NCBI GenBank assembly: GCA_021828805.1
Contig: JAJZCZ010000017.1
Span: 1-32,254, forward strand
Length of the DNA stretch: 32,254 bases
From: Nitrospirota bacterium
GTDB lineage: Bacteria; Nitrospirota; Leptospirillia; Leptospirillales; Leptospirillaceae
Reading direction: 5' to 3'
Shown piece after piece: positions 23,328 to 31,273 of this stretch; positions within the stretch are counted from its first letter, which is position 1; every line of letters begins with the position of its first letter. The position numbers and the translations under genes are program-made. A model generated the notes under the pieces. That model was not told the DNA's origin, made no database searches, and was given only the letters and a program-made list of their open reading frames with translations.

Positions 23328-23807
23328 TCATTTTTCGAGGTCCCACGAGACAATGTCCTTGTTGTTGCCCTTGCCGCCCCGGGCTCCGTCAGCTCCATAG
23401 CTCATGATGTCGAACTCCCCGTGGGTGCCCGGAGAGAGGTAGACGAAGGGGTGGCCCCAGGGATCCTTGGGGATCTTTGAGATGTAGCCTCCCGGCTTGT
23501 AGCTGTTGGGCTCGGGGGGAAGGGTGGGTTTCTTGACCAGGGCTTCCAGACCCTGCTCCGTGGTGGGATAGCTTCCATTGTCGAGATGGTAGAGAGAGAG
23601 GGCGTTCTCGAACTCGCGGATCTGTGTCAGCGCCGCTGTTCTCTTCGCTTCCTCGGTGCGCCCCACGATCTTGGGGACGACCAGGGCGGCCAGAAGCGCG
23701 ATGATAAAGATAACGACCATGATCTCGATTAAGGTGAAGCCTTCCTCCCGGAGTTTCATTTTTCGGAACCGGGCAAGGCGGAGCAGGAAAGGACGGTGTT
23801 CGGACAT
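23328..23807 (-). CDS. gspG: Type II secretion major pseudopilin GspG
   Basis: The 159-residue major pseudopilin forms the piston-like fibre. The prepilin site is EEG|FTLIEIMVV, with cleavage after G23, F24 becoming residue 1 and E28 the conserved Glu+5. The hydrophobic helix continues to about 47 and the globular part has the GspG pattern LDNGSYPTTEQGLEALV, PKDPWGHPFVY and YGADG. I chose ATG 23807 because GGAGAG lies five bases upstream on the - strand; the longer frame to 23825 has no ribosome site. A prepilin peptidase gene is not in the window. Confidence 0.94.
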   Translation of the reverse strand: MSEHRPFLLRLARFRKMKLREEGFTLIEIMVVIFIIALLAALVVPKIVGRTEEAKRTAALTQIREFENALSLYHLDNGSYPTTEQGLEALVKKPTLPPEPNSYKPGGYISKIPKDPWGHPFVYLSPGTHGEFDIMSYGADGARGGKGNNKDIVSWDLEK

Positions 23808-23828
23808 TACAACTCTCCGGAGCATGTG

Positions 23829-25046
23829 TTAGGAGACGGCCTGGCTCATCTCGAAGATGGGAAGAAGGACGGATAAAACCATGAAAAGCACGAGTCCCCC
23901 GATAAAGAGTATCATAACTGGTTCGATCAGGGATGTCAGCGTTGCCACCGTCTGATCGACTTCGCTTTCGTACCCCTGGGCGACCTTCAGGAGAAGCTCC
24001 TCGAGCTTGCCGGTTCGCTCTCCCACGGCGATCATGTGGATGGCGAGGGGAGGAAAGATCTTCGAATCCTTCAGGCTCTGGGAGAGGGCTCGACCTTCGG
24101 CGATCTCCTCCCGCGCCCGGACGACAGCCTCCCGCACGGGACCGCTTGTGACGACCGCTTCGGAGACCTCCATGGCCTTCTGAAGCGGGGCGCCAGAGGC
24201 GAGGAGAACGCCCAGGGTCCGGGAGAATCGGGCCACCTGGCCTGACAGAAGGAGCGCTCCCACCTTCGGAAGGGAGAGGACCATGCGGTCAAGAGTCCCC
24301 CGGTGGTTCCGGATGGCCCGGAGCACAAGAAGAACGAAGAGTCCCGCGCCACCTCCGGCCAGGACAAGATGGTCGTTGAGCCACCGGGAGCTGCCCATGA
24401 GGATGCGGGTGGGAAGGGGCAGGGTGGCCTTGAGCCCCTCGAAGACGGCGGTGATCCGGGGCATCACCACCAGAAGCAGGAAGACCACCATTAAAAGCCC
24501 CACCCCCATGAGAAGGAGGGGGTAGAAAAGAGCTCCCATGACCTTCCGTCTGGTTCCCACCTGTTTTTCCATGAGGTCGGCCAACCGGTCGAGCATGATC
24601 TCAAGCGTCCCTGATTCCTCCCCCGCCCGGACCATATTGAGATAGATTCCGGAAAAAACGGCGGGAAGGGTCCCCATTGCGGCCGAAAGAGGGCGTCCTT
24701 CCTTGACAAGATCCCGGATCCGGGAGGCCACCCGGGCCATGGGGGTGTCGGGTCCCTGGTCGAGAACGGCTCCCAGGGCCTCCACGATGGGAACGCCCGC
24801 TCCAACAAGGATCGACATCTGGCGGGTGAAGACAGAGAGATCGTGTCCGGAGGGGCGCCGTCCTCCTCCCCGGGGGGTCATCTCGGCACCGGATTTTTCT
24901 CCCCCTCCCGAATGGGCTTCGAGTGTGAGGGGAAGGATCCCTTCCTTCCGGAGCTTTTGGCGGGCAGAGGAGAGGCTGTCGGCGTCGACGAGGCCCCGGG
25001 TGCGTTCTCCGTTTCCCCGGACTCCGGAATAGTTCCAGACGGGCAA
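23829..25046 (-). CDS. gspF: Type II secretion inner-membrane platform protein GspF
   Basis: The 405-residue polytopic protein has two homologous cytoplasmic helical domains (LSVFTRQMSILVGAGVPIVEAL near 70-92, and ARFSRTLGVLLASGAPLQKAM in the second copy) and three membrane helices, the last near the C-terminus (ILFIGGLVLFMVLSVLLPIF). It forms the platform on which pseudopilins assemble. The start codon is TTG 25046-25044, and AAGGAGG four to five bases upstream makes it convincing despite being unusual. It follows the GspE stop by 15 bases. Confidence 0.95.
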   Translation of the reverse strand: MPVWNYSGVRGNGERTRGLVDADSLSSARQKLRKEGILPLTLEAHSGGGEKSGAEMTPRGGGRRPSGHDLSVFTRQMSILVGAGVPIVEALGAVLDQGPDTPMARVASRIRDLVKEGRPLSAAMGTLPAVFSGIYLNMVRAGEESGTLEIMLDRLADLMEKQVGTRRKVMGALFYPLLLMGVGLLMVVFLLLVVMPRITAVFEGLKATLPLPTRILMGSSRWLNDHLVLAGGGAGLFVLLVLRAIRNHRGTLDRMVLSLPKVGALLLSGQVARFSRTLGVLLASGAPLQKAMEVSEAVVTSGPVREAVVRAREEIAEGRALSQSLKDSKIFPPLAIHMIAVGERTGKLEELLLKVAQGYESEVDQTVATLTSLIEPVMILFIGGLVLFMVLSVLLPIFEMSQAVS

Positions 25047-25061
25047 TGTTCCTCCTTGGCG

Positions 25062-26759
25062 CTAGACGGCCTCGATCTCGCTCTGGGCGACCCGGAGGAC
25101 CTCTTCGATGGTGGTGATGCCTTCCAGGACCTTCCTCCGCCCGTCGTCGGTCAGGCTCTGCATGCCCTGCTTGTGGCCGGCCTCCCGGAGAGTGGCCGCA
25201 TCCTCGCGGATGTTGACAAGGTGGGCGATCTCGGAGTCGAGGACAAAGAGCTCGTAGATTCCCTGCCGCCCCTTGTACCCTGTATTCAGGCAGTCAGGAC
25301 ATCCGGTTCCCCGGAAGAGGGTGCCCCCGGGAAGCCTCGCCGGGTCGATGTCGAGACGGTGGAGTTCATCTGGCTCAGGGCGATAGGCAATCCGGCAGGA
25401 GGGGCAGATCTTGCGGACAAGCCGTTGGGCCAGGACGGCCCGGACCGAGGTCGAGATGAGGAAGGGTTCGACCCCCATGTCAATGAGCCGGGTCATGGCC
25501 GAGGGGGCATCGTTGGTGTGAAGGGTCGAAAAGACGAGGTGGCCGGTGAGGGACGCCTGGATGGCAATCTCGGCGGTCTCGGTGTCCCGGATCTCTCCGA
25601 TGAGGATGACGTCGGGGTCCTGGCGCAGGATCGAGCGAAGTCCCGAGGCGAAGGTGAGGGAGATGCGGGGATTGACCTGGATCTGTCCAATTCCCCGGAG
25701 CTGATACTCCACCGGGTCTTCAATGGTGATGATGTTCTTGTCCGGGCTGTTGATGGTGTTGAGGATGGCGTAGAGGGTCGTGGTCTTGCCGGCGCCGGTG
25801 GGACCGGTCACCAGGATGATCCCGCTGGTGAGAGTGATCAGGCGGTTGACCGCGGCAAGATCCTGTGGGGCAAAGCCGATGTCGGAGAGGGGAAGAAGGA
25901 GTGTTCCCTGCTCCAGAATACGGAGGACCACCCGTTCACCGTGGCGAACCGGGATGGTCGAGACCCGGATGTCCACGTCCCGGCCGGCAGCCCGGATGCG
26001 GATGCGGCCGTCCTGGGGAAGGCGTTTCTCCGCGATGTTAAGGTTGGCCATGAGCTTGAAGCGGGAGAGAAGTCCCGCCTTGAGCTTCTGGGGGACAGAG
26101 AGGACATTGTAGAGCACCCCGTCGAGTCGATACCGGACCTTCACCTCTTCTTCGAAGGGCTCGAGATGAATGTCCGAAGCTTTCTGGCGAACCGCCTGGG
26201 AGAGGATGGAGTTGGCCAGGCGGATGATGGGGGCGTCGTCCCTGGCATCGAGGAGATCGACCGTCTCTACCATGGAGAGAAGGTCGAGAGAGCCTTCGGC
26301 CTCTTCTTCCGCCCGGTCGAGGATCTGTCCGGTCTCGGTCTGTCCGTGGCGTTCGTAGGCACCGTTGATAAGACCCAGAAGTGCGGTCGTGGGAAGAAGA
26401 GTGGGGCGTATCCGGACAGCGGCTCCCGCCGGCAGGAGAAACTCCGCCACCCGGTCAAGGGCGGAAAAGGAGGAGGGAGACCCGCAGAGAATGGAGAGTT
26501 CGAATATGCCGCCTTCTTCGGAGAGAGAGAGAGGGAGAAGCATGTGGGTTTTAGCGAATCCGATGGGAAGTCTGGGGATGAGGGAGGGGTCGAGGTCGGC
26601 CATCTCCACCGCACTCCGGTAGGGATACCCCTGGGCCTCTGCCCAGCTTTTCCAGAGAGAGTCACGGGAGAGCCCGGCCGCGGCCAGGCGGCCATCGAAG
26701 TCCGGGGAGGCGTGGGGGCCCTGGAGGGCTCCGAGGATCCCGGCCGGGGTCGCATCCAT
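25062..26759 (-). CDS. gspE: Type II secretion ATPase GspE
   Basis: The 565-residue cytoplasmic ATPase drives pseudopilus assembly. Walker A is GPTGAGKT (319-326), the Asp box is TIEDPVEY (345-352), Walker B is DVILIGEIRD (383-392), the His box is HLVFSTLHTND (407-417) and a zinc-binding CPSC...CPDC module follows from 452. The N-terminal part (about 1-150) is an N1E-like domain that docks to GspL. The start lies 8 bases after the gspD stop. Confidence 0.96.
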   Translation of the reverse strand: MDATPAGILGALQGPHASPDFDGRLAAAGLSRDSLWKSWAEAQGYPYRSAVEMADLDPSLIPRLPIGFAKTHMLLPLSLSEEGGIFELSILCGSPSSFSALDRVAEFLLPAGAAVRIRPTLLPTTALLGLINGAYERHGQTETGQILDRAEEEAEGSLDLLSMVETVDLLDARDDAPIIRLANSILSQAVRQKASDIHLEPFEEEVKVRYRLDGVLYNVLSVPQKLKAGLLSRFKLMANLNIAEKRLPQDGRIRIRAAGRDVDIRVSTIPVRHGERVVLRILEQGTLLLPLSDIGFAPQDLAAVNRLITLTSGIILVTGPTGAGKTTTLYAILNTINSPDKNIITIEDPVEYQLRGIGQIQVNPRISLTFASGLRSILRQDPDVILIGEIRDTETAEIAIQASLTGHLVFSTLHTNDAPSAMTRLIDMGVEPFLISTSVRAVLAQRLVRKICPSCRIAYRPEPDELHRLDIDPARLPGGTLFRGTGCPDCLNTGYKGRQGIYELFVLDSEIAHLVNIREDAATLREAGHKQGMQSLTDDGRRKVLEGITTIEEVLRVAQSEIEAV

Positions 26760-26767
26760 CGGCAGGA

Positions 26768-28531
26768 CTATTCGGGGGCGCCCGGGTCGCCCGGGACGTC
26801 AACGGTATTTAAGAACTGCTCGCTCGTAGAGGAGGTGGTTTTCCGGTCGAGAAGGAGCTTCTGAAGAAGCTTGTTGTTGCTGGCGAATTTTTTCAGTGAG
26901 TCGGGGGCGTCGTGTTTGACAACAGCCAGATCCTGGGCGCTCCGGATGACGTAGGGCGTCAGGAAAATCAGAAGGTCATCACGCTTCTTCTCGTGGTTGG
27001 TGCTGGAAAAGAGGTAGCCCAGGATGGGGATGTCCGAGAGAAAGGGGATCCCCTGGTCGTTGATGCTGGTCTCTTTGGAGATGAGTCCACCGATGACCAC
27101 CGTCTGGCCTGAGGAGATGGTGAGATTGGTCTTGGCGGAGCGTTTTGTGGTCGTGGGACCGACGGCGATTGTTCCGATGACCTGGGAGGCATTGGTGAGG
27201 GCTGAGATCGTCTGTTTGACATCAAGCCGGACGCGATTGTGGGAGAGAATATGGGGGGTCAGCTCAAGGGTGATGCCCACATTCTGCCGCTGGATCATCG
27301 TCATGACATTCCCGCCCACCGTCTGGCTCTGGCCCGTAATGAAGGGAACATCCTCGCCGATGGTGATCTTGGCCTTGACTCCGTCGGTGGCCAGGATTTC
27401 CGGAGTGGAGAGTGTCCGGACATCAGAGTAGGTCTCGAGGGCGTTCAGAAGCTGGCCGACATTGGGGTAGTTAACCCCGTTGTAGTTGAAGGTCCCGCCA
27501 GTCAGAACTCCTGCCACCAGTCCATTGAGTCCCGAGATCGAGGAGAGCGCCCCGGCGGCTCCGGAGATGACCCCCAGGGAGCCGGTTGAGCCCGTTCCGG
27601 CAGATCCGGTTGTCCCGGAGGCCCCCGTCGCCCCGTTGACGATGCCACCCAGCATACCGTAGTTCGTCAGCCCGACGACACCCGTGTTGTTGGCTCCGAG
27701 AGCGCCGCCCAGGAGGTTGACCTGGATGCTGTTGAGCTTGTCTGTGGAGATCTCGATGAGGGAGGCTTTGACATAGACTTCGCCGGGCTGGGCATCGAGA
27801 GAGTGGAGGATAGGTTTGAGTCTCTCGTAGTCATGGGCTGTGGCGGAGACGATCAGGCTGTTGGAGCTCTTGTCCGACACGATCTGGATCGGTCCGTCGA
27901 AGCCCCCCTCCCGGACACCTCCAACAGGTCGTGGGGCGAATCCTTTGGAGAGGATGGCATTGACCGTCTTGGCAATGGACTTGGCCGAGGTGTTTTCCAG
28001 GGTGTAGAGGAACATTTCCCGGTTCGGGGGCGCCTGGGTTTCCGGCACGATGTAGATCATCCCCTTCTTGCTGACGGTTTCGAATCCCTTCATCCGGAGG
28101 GCGTCGGAAAAGATCCGGAAGGCCTCGGGGACGGTGACTTCGGCGGGGGAGAGAATCGTGAGCTTACCCTTGACCCGTTCGTCCATGACGATGTTTTGCT
28201 GGAGAAGTTCGCTCATAAACCGCACCAGAACAGAAACATCGACATTCCGGAAGTTCATGGAAACCTTCTGGACAGGCGCGGGAATGGCAAGCGGTGTGGG
28301 GGAGGACGCCGCCATGGTCCCTTCCGGGGTGCAAAGCCCCCATGCAAAAAGACAGAGGGCCAGAAGGGCTCCCGTCTCCTTGACGGAACGCTTCCCTGAA
28401 GAAGGCTGTCGGGATGAGTATTTGTTATCCATAGAGCCGAGGGTCTGTCTCACGAATCGCTGTCCTGTCGAGATGTCTGCGGCGTGTGGCCGCGTGATTG
28501 CCATCGTCTTGCCCTGTACCGTTTGTGACAC
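26768..28531 (-). CDS. gspD: Type II secretion secretin GspD
   Basis: The outer-membrane secretin has up to 587 residues. A signal peptide hydrophobic core (GALLALCLFAWGLC, near 53-66) is followed by the N0 domain (VSMNFRNVDVSVLVRFMSELL), N1-type domains (FLYTLENTSAKSIAKTVNAIL; LIVSATAHDYERLKPIL) and the secretin core (VPFITGQSQTVGG, ISSGQTVVIGGLI, FLSDIPILGYLF). A Gly/Ser/Thr-rich low-complexity stretch (about 290-330) lies before the core. Only two N1-like repeats are evident, and the protein is shorter than many GspD proteins. The GTG 28531 start lies directly after gspC but has no clear ribosome site; ATG 28504 (AGGG upstream) or ATG 28432 would give a more normal signal peptide. Confidence 0.93.
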   Translation of the reverse strand: MSQTVQGKTMAITRPHAADISTGQRFVRQTLGSMDNKYSSRQPSSGKRSVKETGALLALCLFAWGLCTPEGTMAASSPTPLAIPAPVQKVSMNFRNVDVSVLVRFMSELLQQNIVMDERVKGKLTILSPAEVTVPEAFRIFSDALRMKGFETVSKKGMIYIVPETQAPPNREMFLYTLENTSAKSIAKTVNAILSKGFAPRPVGGVREGGFDGPIQIVSDKSSNSLIVSATAHDYERLKPILHSLDAQPGEVYVKASLIEISTDKLNSIQVNLLGGALGANNTGVVGLTNYGMLGGIVNGATGASGTTGSAGTGSTGSLGVISGAAGALSSISGLNGLVAGVLTGGTFNYNGVNYPNVGQLLNALETYSDVRTLSTPEILATDGVKAKITIGEDVPFITGQSQTVGGNVMTMIQRQNVGITLELTPHILSHNRVRLDVKQTISALTNASQVIGTIAVGPTTTKRSAKTNLTISSGQTVVIGGLISKETSINDQGIPFLSDIPILGYLFSSTNHEKKRDDLLIFLTPYVIRSAQDLAVVKHDAPDSLKKFASNNKLLQKLLLDRKTTSSTSEQFLNTVDVPGDPGAPE

Positions 28532-28532
28532 G

Positions 28533-29489
28533 TTACTGGATCTGGTAACTGAAGGTCTGGGGAGCCCCGTTTCTGACGAGGTCGATATTGACCTGGGTCG
28601 CTGTTCCCAGGGTCGAGAGCGCCTTCATGAAGTTCTGGGGATCGCTCATTGACATCCCGTTGATTGCCTCGATCACATCGCCGGGCAGAAGGCCCACCTC
28701 CTGGTACAGACTTCCGGGCTGGATCTCCACGATGCGGAATCCGTTGGGTTTGCCGGCCACCATGTTGGGGACCGCCCGGGCCTGCATCATGAGCTGGTTC
28801 AGATTCCTGACCGCGGAATGGACGGCCCGGGATTCGATAAGCCAGTGGGTTCCGTCGAGCTTGCGAATTCCGTGATTTGAGGGCTGAGCCGATGAGGAAA
28901 GCGTCTGGCCAGCATCATCCTCGGCCGTGTAGCGGGCTTTGAGAATGCCGTAGGAGGATCCTACCCGCAAGATCACGGCAGCTTTTTCCACATGGACCAG
29001 AAGAACGCGTCCGGGGATCACGTTATCATTGACGTGATAGAACTTCTGGCTCTTTTTGGCCGTATCCTCGAGAACCGCCCCCGAGAGTGTCCCCGACCCC
29101 ATGAGTGTTCCGACGAGACGGAGCTTGAGGCTGTCGGAGGAGAGAACGGGAAGGTTCTTCTGGTTCTGCCATCCCCCTGTCGCCACGACCGGTTCCTGCG
29201 AGGAGACCATGGGGGAGTCCCCCAGGTCGATGTCTCCAGGAATCACGGCGTCGGCTCCCCGGCGGGCCGTGTCGAAGACATTTCCGCGGGCAATCGATGC
29301 CAGGTCCAGGGCCGTGGGGAGCTTTTCCCGGGGGCTGACCATCAGTGCATGGATCTCGGGAAGGGTATAGGAGCCGGCTATGTGGTCGCGGATGGTCTCG
29401 TTTACCGCATCGGCGGCCATGTAGGAGGCGGCCGATACGAGAGCCATCTGTCCTAGAAGGAATGTGCGCTGGATCCGTGTGTCGAGCAT
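28533..29489 (-). CDS. gspC: Type II secretion inner-membrane protein GspC with PDZ domain
   Basis: The 318-residue protein links the inner-membrane platform to the secretin. One membrane helix is near residues 9-28 (TFLLGQMALVSAASYMAADA). A homology region (about 120-180) follows (LRLVGTLMGSGTLSGAVLED, VLLVHVEKAAVILRVG), and a C-terminal PDZ domain (about 240-318) contains FRIVEIQPGSLYQEVGLLPGDVIEAINGMSM. The frame is open upstream to 29876, but ATG 29489 is preferred because AGGA precedes it and the membrane helix then sits at the normal position. It is the first gene of the secretion operon and faces thiS across a 208-base divergent region. Confidence 0.9.
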   Translation of the reverse strand: MLDTRIQRTFLLGQMALVSAASYMAADAVNETIRDHIAGSYTLPEIHALMVSPREKLPTALDLASIARGNVFDTARRGADAVIPGDIDLGDSPMVSSQEPVVATGGWQNQKNLPVLSSDSLKLRLVGTLMGSGTLSGAVLEDTAKKSQKFYHVNDNVIPGRVLLVHVEKAAVILRVGSSYGILKARYTAEDDAGQTLSSSAQPSNHGIRKLDGTHWLIESRAVHSAVRNLNQLMMQARAVPNMVAGKPNGFRIVEIQPGSLYQEVGLLPGDVIEAINGMSMSDPQNFMKALSTLGTATQVNIDLVRNGAPQTFSYQIQ

Positions 29490-29697
29490 CCTGGTTCCTG
29501 CGGTCCTGAAACGGTTCTGTCCCACGTGGGGGCCTTTTTCGAGGGCGATCCGGAGGGAGGCCGTCGAAATTTGCCAGAAAAATATTACATAAAAATCGGT
29601 TGTCGAGTTTGACGCACCATCCGGTATTATAATACAAGAAAAGAAAAATGTTGAGTCACCGGGAAAGATGGGGCGATCGGGAGGGGAGCAGCGGGAA
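29490..29697. promoter_or_regulatory. Divergent control region between gspC and thiS
   Basis: This 208-base region has an AT-rich centre (29570-29640) that should hold the promoters for gspC on - and thiS on +. TTGACG (29609-29614) and TATAAT (29628-29633) are visible on + but only 13 bases apart, too short for a normal promoter. A perfect 12-base palindrome, GTATTATAATAC, lies at 29624-29635 and offers a -10-like TATAAT on both strands. No gene is evident. Confidence 0.5.
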
Positions 29698-29898
29698 ATG
29701 GAGATTGTGGTGAACGGGGAAGCTCGCAACGTCAGGGAGAATACAACACTTAAAGAGCTTGTCGGGGAGATGGGGTTTCTTGAAAAGCCGGTTGTGTGCG
29801 AGGTCAATCTTTCCATCATCTCCCGGAAGGACTGGGAAGCAACTATTCTGTCGGCGGGGGATGCTGTCGAGGTCATCGGATTTGTGGGGGGAGGCTGA
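29698..29898 (+). CDS. thiS: ThiS-family sulfur carrier protein, canonical Gly-Gly-Gly end
   Basis: This 66-residue sulfur carrier reads MEIVVNGEARNV, then TTLKELVGEMGF, VVCEVNLSIISRKDWE and SAGDAVEVIGFVGGG. In contrast to the two carriers in the sulfur operon, the stop codon directly follows the glycines, so no trimming is needed. ThiS delivers sulfur to the thiazole ring of thiamine together with ThiG. The expected thiG is not next to it; a tRNA gene and a transporter follow instead. I chose ATG 29698 because AGGGGAG at 29682-29688 is well placed; the frame opens at 29668 but that leader is not family-like. Confidence 0.88.
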   Translation: MEIVVNGEARNVRENTTLKELVGEMGFLEKPVVCEVNLSIISRKDWEATILSAGDAVEVIGFVGGG

Positions 29899-29982
29899 CC
29901 GGGCGGGCCGGGAGGTGTCGGCGATCTTGAGTTTCTGTCGGCGTTGTGGTAAAAAATGAGAGTCGTTTCACTCCAAATGAGG

Positions 29983-30057
29983 GCGGGATTAACTCAGCGG
30001 TAGAGTGTCAGCTTCCCAAGCTGAAGGTCGTGGGTTCGAATCCCATATCCCGCTCCA
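29983..30057 (+). tRNA. tRNA-Gly (anticodon CCC)
   Basis: A full cloverleaf is visible. The acceptor GCGGGAT (29983-29989) pairs with ATCCCGC (30047-30053). The D arm is ACTC/GAGT. The anticodon stem TCAGC/GCTGA holds the loop TTCCCAA with anticodon CCC (30015-30017). The T arm is GTGGG-TTCGAAT-CCCAT with one G-U pair. T is the discriminator base and CCA is encoded (30055-30057). It reads the GGG glycine codon, which is used often in this GC-rich window. Confidence 0.97.
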
Positions 30058-30087
30058 ATATCCAAAAGTACTTAGGTAACTTCCTTC

Positions 30088-30115
30088 CGGGCATCATTTT
30101 TGACTTGCCCGTTTT
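30088..30115 (+). terminator. Rho-independent terminator after tRNA-Gly
   Basis: CGGGCA (30088-30093) pairs with TGCCCG (30106-30111), with further pairing of TCA and TGA inside the loop, and is followed by TTTT (30112-30115). The rest of the gap to 30343 shows a small hairpin (GAAATC 30244-30249 with GATTTC 30259-30264) and no recognisable gene or convincing promoter. Confidence 0.7.
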
Positions 30116-30343
30116 GCTGTCCGTCTCTTCCGAAATTACCCCTTGAGCAATTCGATTGACCCCTCGTCTCGGAAGCACGAACTCCTAGGAACGACTGAAT
30201 GAAGAGGTTCAAAGACGGGAACGCGTGATCTGAAGGGTGTGTGGAAATCCGCAAATGAGATTTCTCAACCTTGCTTTCCCCGCAGAGATAAGGGTCCCTC
30301 CACCCAAAACCGTGATTCCTGACCATCAAGCCGAGGACCGCCG

Positions 30344-31240
30344 GTGATTCCTTCCTTCTGGGCGATCCTTTCGACCCTGCTCTTCTCTTTGTCGACGCCC
30401 CTCTCCAAGATCCTTTCCACCCGATATCCTCCCCTTTTTCTGGCCGGCCTCTTTTATTGCGGCTCGGCGCTTGGGGCCCTGGTCGGCTTTATTCGCCCCT
30501 TGGGGCTCCCCACCCCAACGCTTCATGCTTTTGTCGAGTTCTCAGGGCTTACCTTGCGTGCACGCCTCGCTCTTGCGGGATCCGTGTTGGTGGGAGGGGT
30601 TGTGGCGCCCGCGCTCTTTGTCTGGGGTCTCTCCGGAGCGAAGGCCTCGGCGGGAAGTCTCCTGATGAATGCCGAGGGGATCATGACGGTCATTCTGGCG
30701 GTCCTGATCTTCCGGGAGCGTCTCACCGTGCGTCTCTTAGCTGGAACCCTCCTGGGAGCGGGAGGATGCGCTCTTCTCTCTTTTCAAGGCTCGCTTGGGC
30801 AAGGTCTCTGGTCTCTTCCCTTCCTGGGTGCCGCTCTTCTGTGGGCCCTGGACTCAAATTTTTTGCGCTTTCTTTCCGGGGTGAACCCTCTTGTTCTGAC
30901 CGTCTGGAAGGGCATCGCCTCCTCGATTCTTCTCCTGGCCCTTGCGGCCTGTTTCGAGGTATGGCGAATGCCGCCTCCCGGTGATGCGGGGCTTATTCTG
31001 GTGGTGGGAGGGGTCGGTTACGGAGCGAGCCTGGTCTTCTTCATCCGTTCCATCCGGATGATCGGGGTCTCCCGGACGGGAGCCTGGTTCTCTTTTTCTC
31101 CGTTTTTCGGAGCGGCCCTGTCACTCCTCATTTTGCGGGAGCATGTACCAGGATCTTTTCTTCTGGCGGCGGGGATTCTTTTTCTGGCGGCGATTCTCTT
31201 GTCGGAAAGTCCGGAAGCGGCAAAAAATCCGGAGCCATGA
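30344..31240 (+). CDS. EamA/DMT-family membrane transporter
   Basis: The 298-residue protein has about ten hydrophobic segments arranged as two EamA repeats, starting MIPSFWAILSTLLFSLSTPLSKIL and, in the second half, LWSLPFLGAALLWALDSNFLR. The end of each repeat has the typical acidic-loop pattern (IFRERLTVRLLAGTLLGAGG and LILREHVPGSFLLAAGILF). The family exports or imports small metabolites such as amino acids; the substrate cannot be told from sequence. The start is GTG 30344 with GAGGA at 30333-30337. It ends just before a strong hairpin. Confidence 0.9.
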   Translation: MIPSFWAILSTLLFSLSTPLSKILSTRYPPLFLAGLFYCGSALGALVGFIRPLGLPTPTLHAFVEFSGLTLRARLALAGSVLVGGVVAPALFVWGLSGAKASAGSLLMNAEGIMTVILAVLIFRERLTVRLLAGTLLGAGGCALLSFQGSLGQGLWSLPFLGAALLWALDSNFLRFLSGVNPLVLTVWKGIASSILLLALAACFEVWRMPPPGDAGLILVVGGVGYGASLVFFIRSIRMIGVSRTGAWFSFSPFFGAALSLLILREHVPGSFLLAAGILFLAAILLSESPEAAKNPEP

Positions 31241-31266
31241 GGGAGCGACCGACGAAGATCGCTCCC
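31241..31266. terminator. Hairpin between convergent transporter and pirin genes
   Basis: GGGAGCGA (31241-31248) is perfectly complementary to TCGCTCCC (31259-31266) across a ten-base loop. It lies immediately after the transporter stop and just before the pirin stop, so it could end both transcripts. No T-tract follows on either strand. Confidence 0.55.
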
Positions 31267-31273
31267 AGGGGCG

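Noticed and set aside
24843-26864. A 673-codon open frame on the + strand opposite gspE and gspF
   Set aside because: It is the antisense shadow of two firmly identified secretion genes. The protein is full of Gly, Asp and Glu runs typical of reverse-strand artefacts.
19190-29489. A type IV pilus assembly cluster
   Set aside because: The presence of GspC with a PDZ domain, GspN, GspL/GspM and GspK in one operon is specific to type II secretion.
29609-29633. A standard sigma-70 promoter TTGACG/TATAAT for thiS
   Set aside because: The two boxes are only 13 bases apart, outside the working range. One or both may be used with other partners, but the pair itself does not qualify.
29983-30343. 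An integration site for a mobile element at the tRNA gene
   Set aside because: The stretch after the tRNA looks slightly different in composition, but no repeat of the tRNA 3' end, integrase or phage gene is present in the window.
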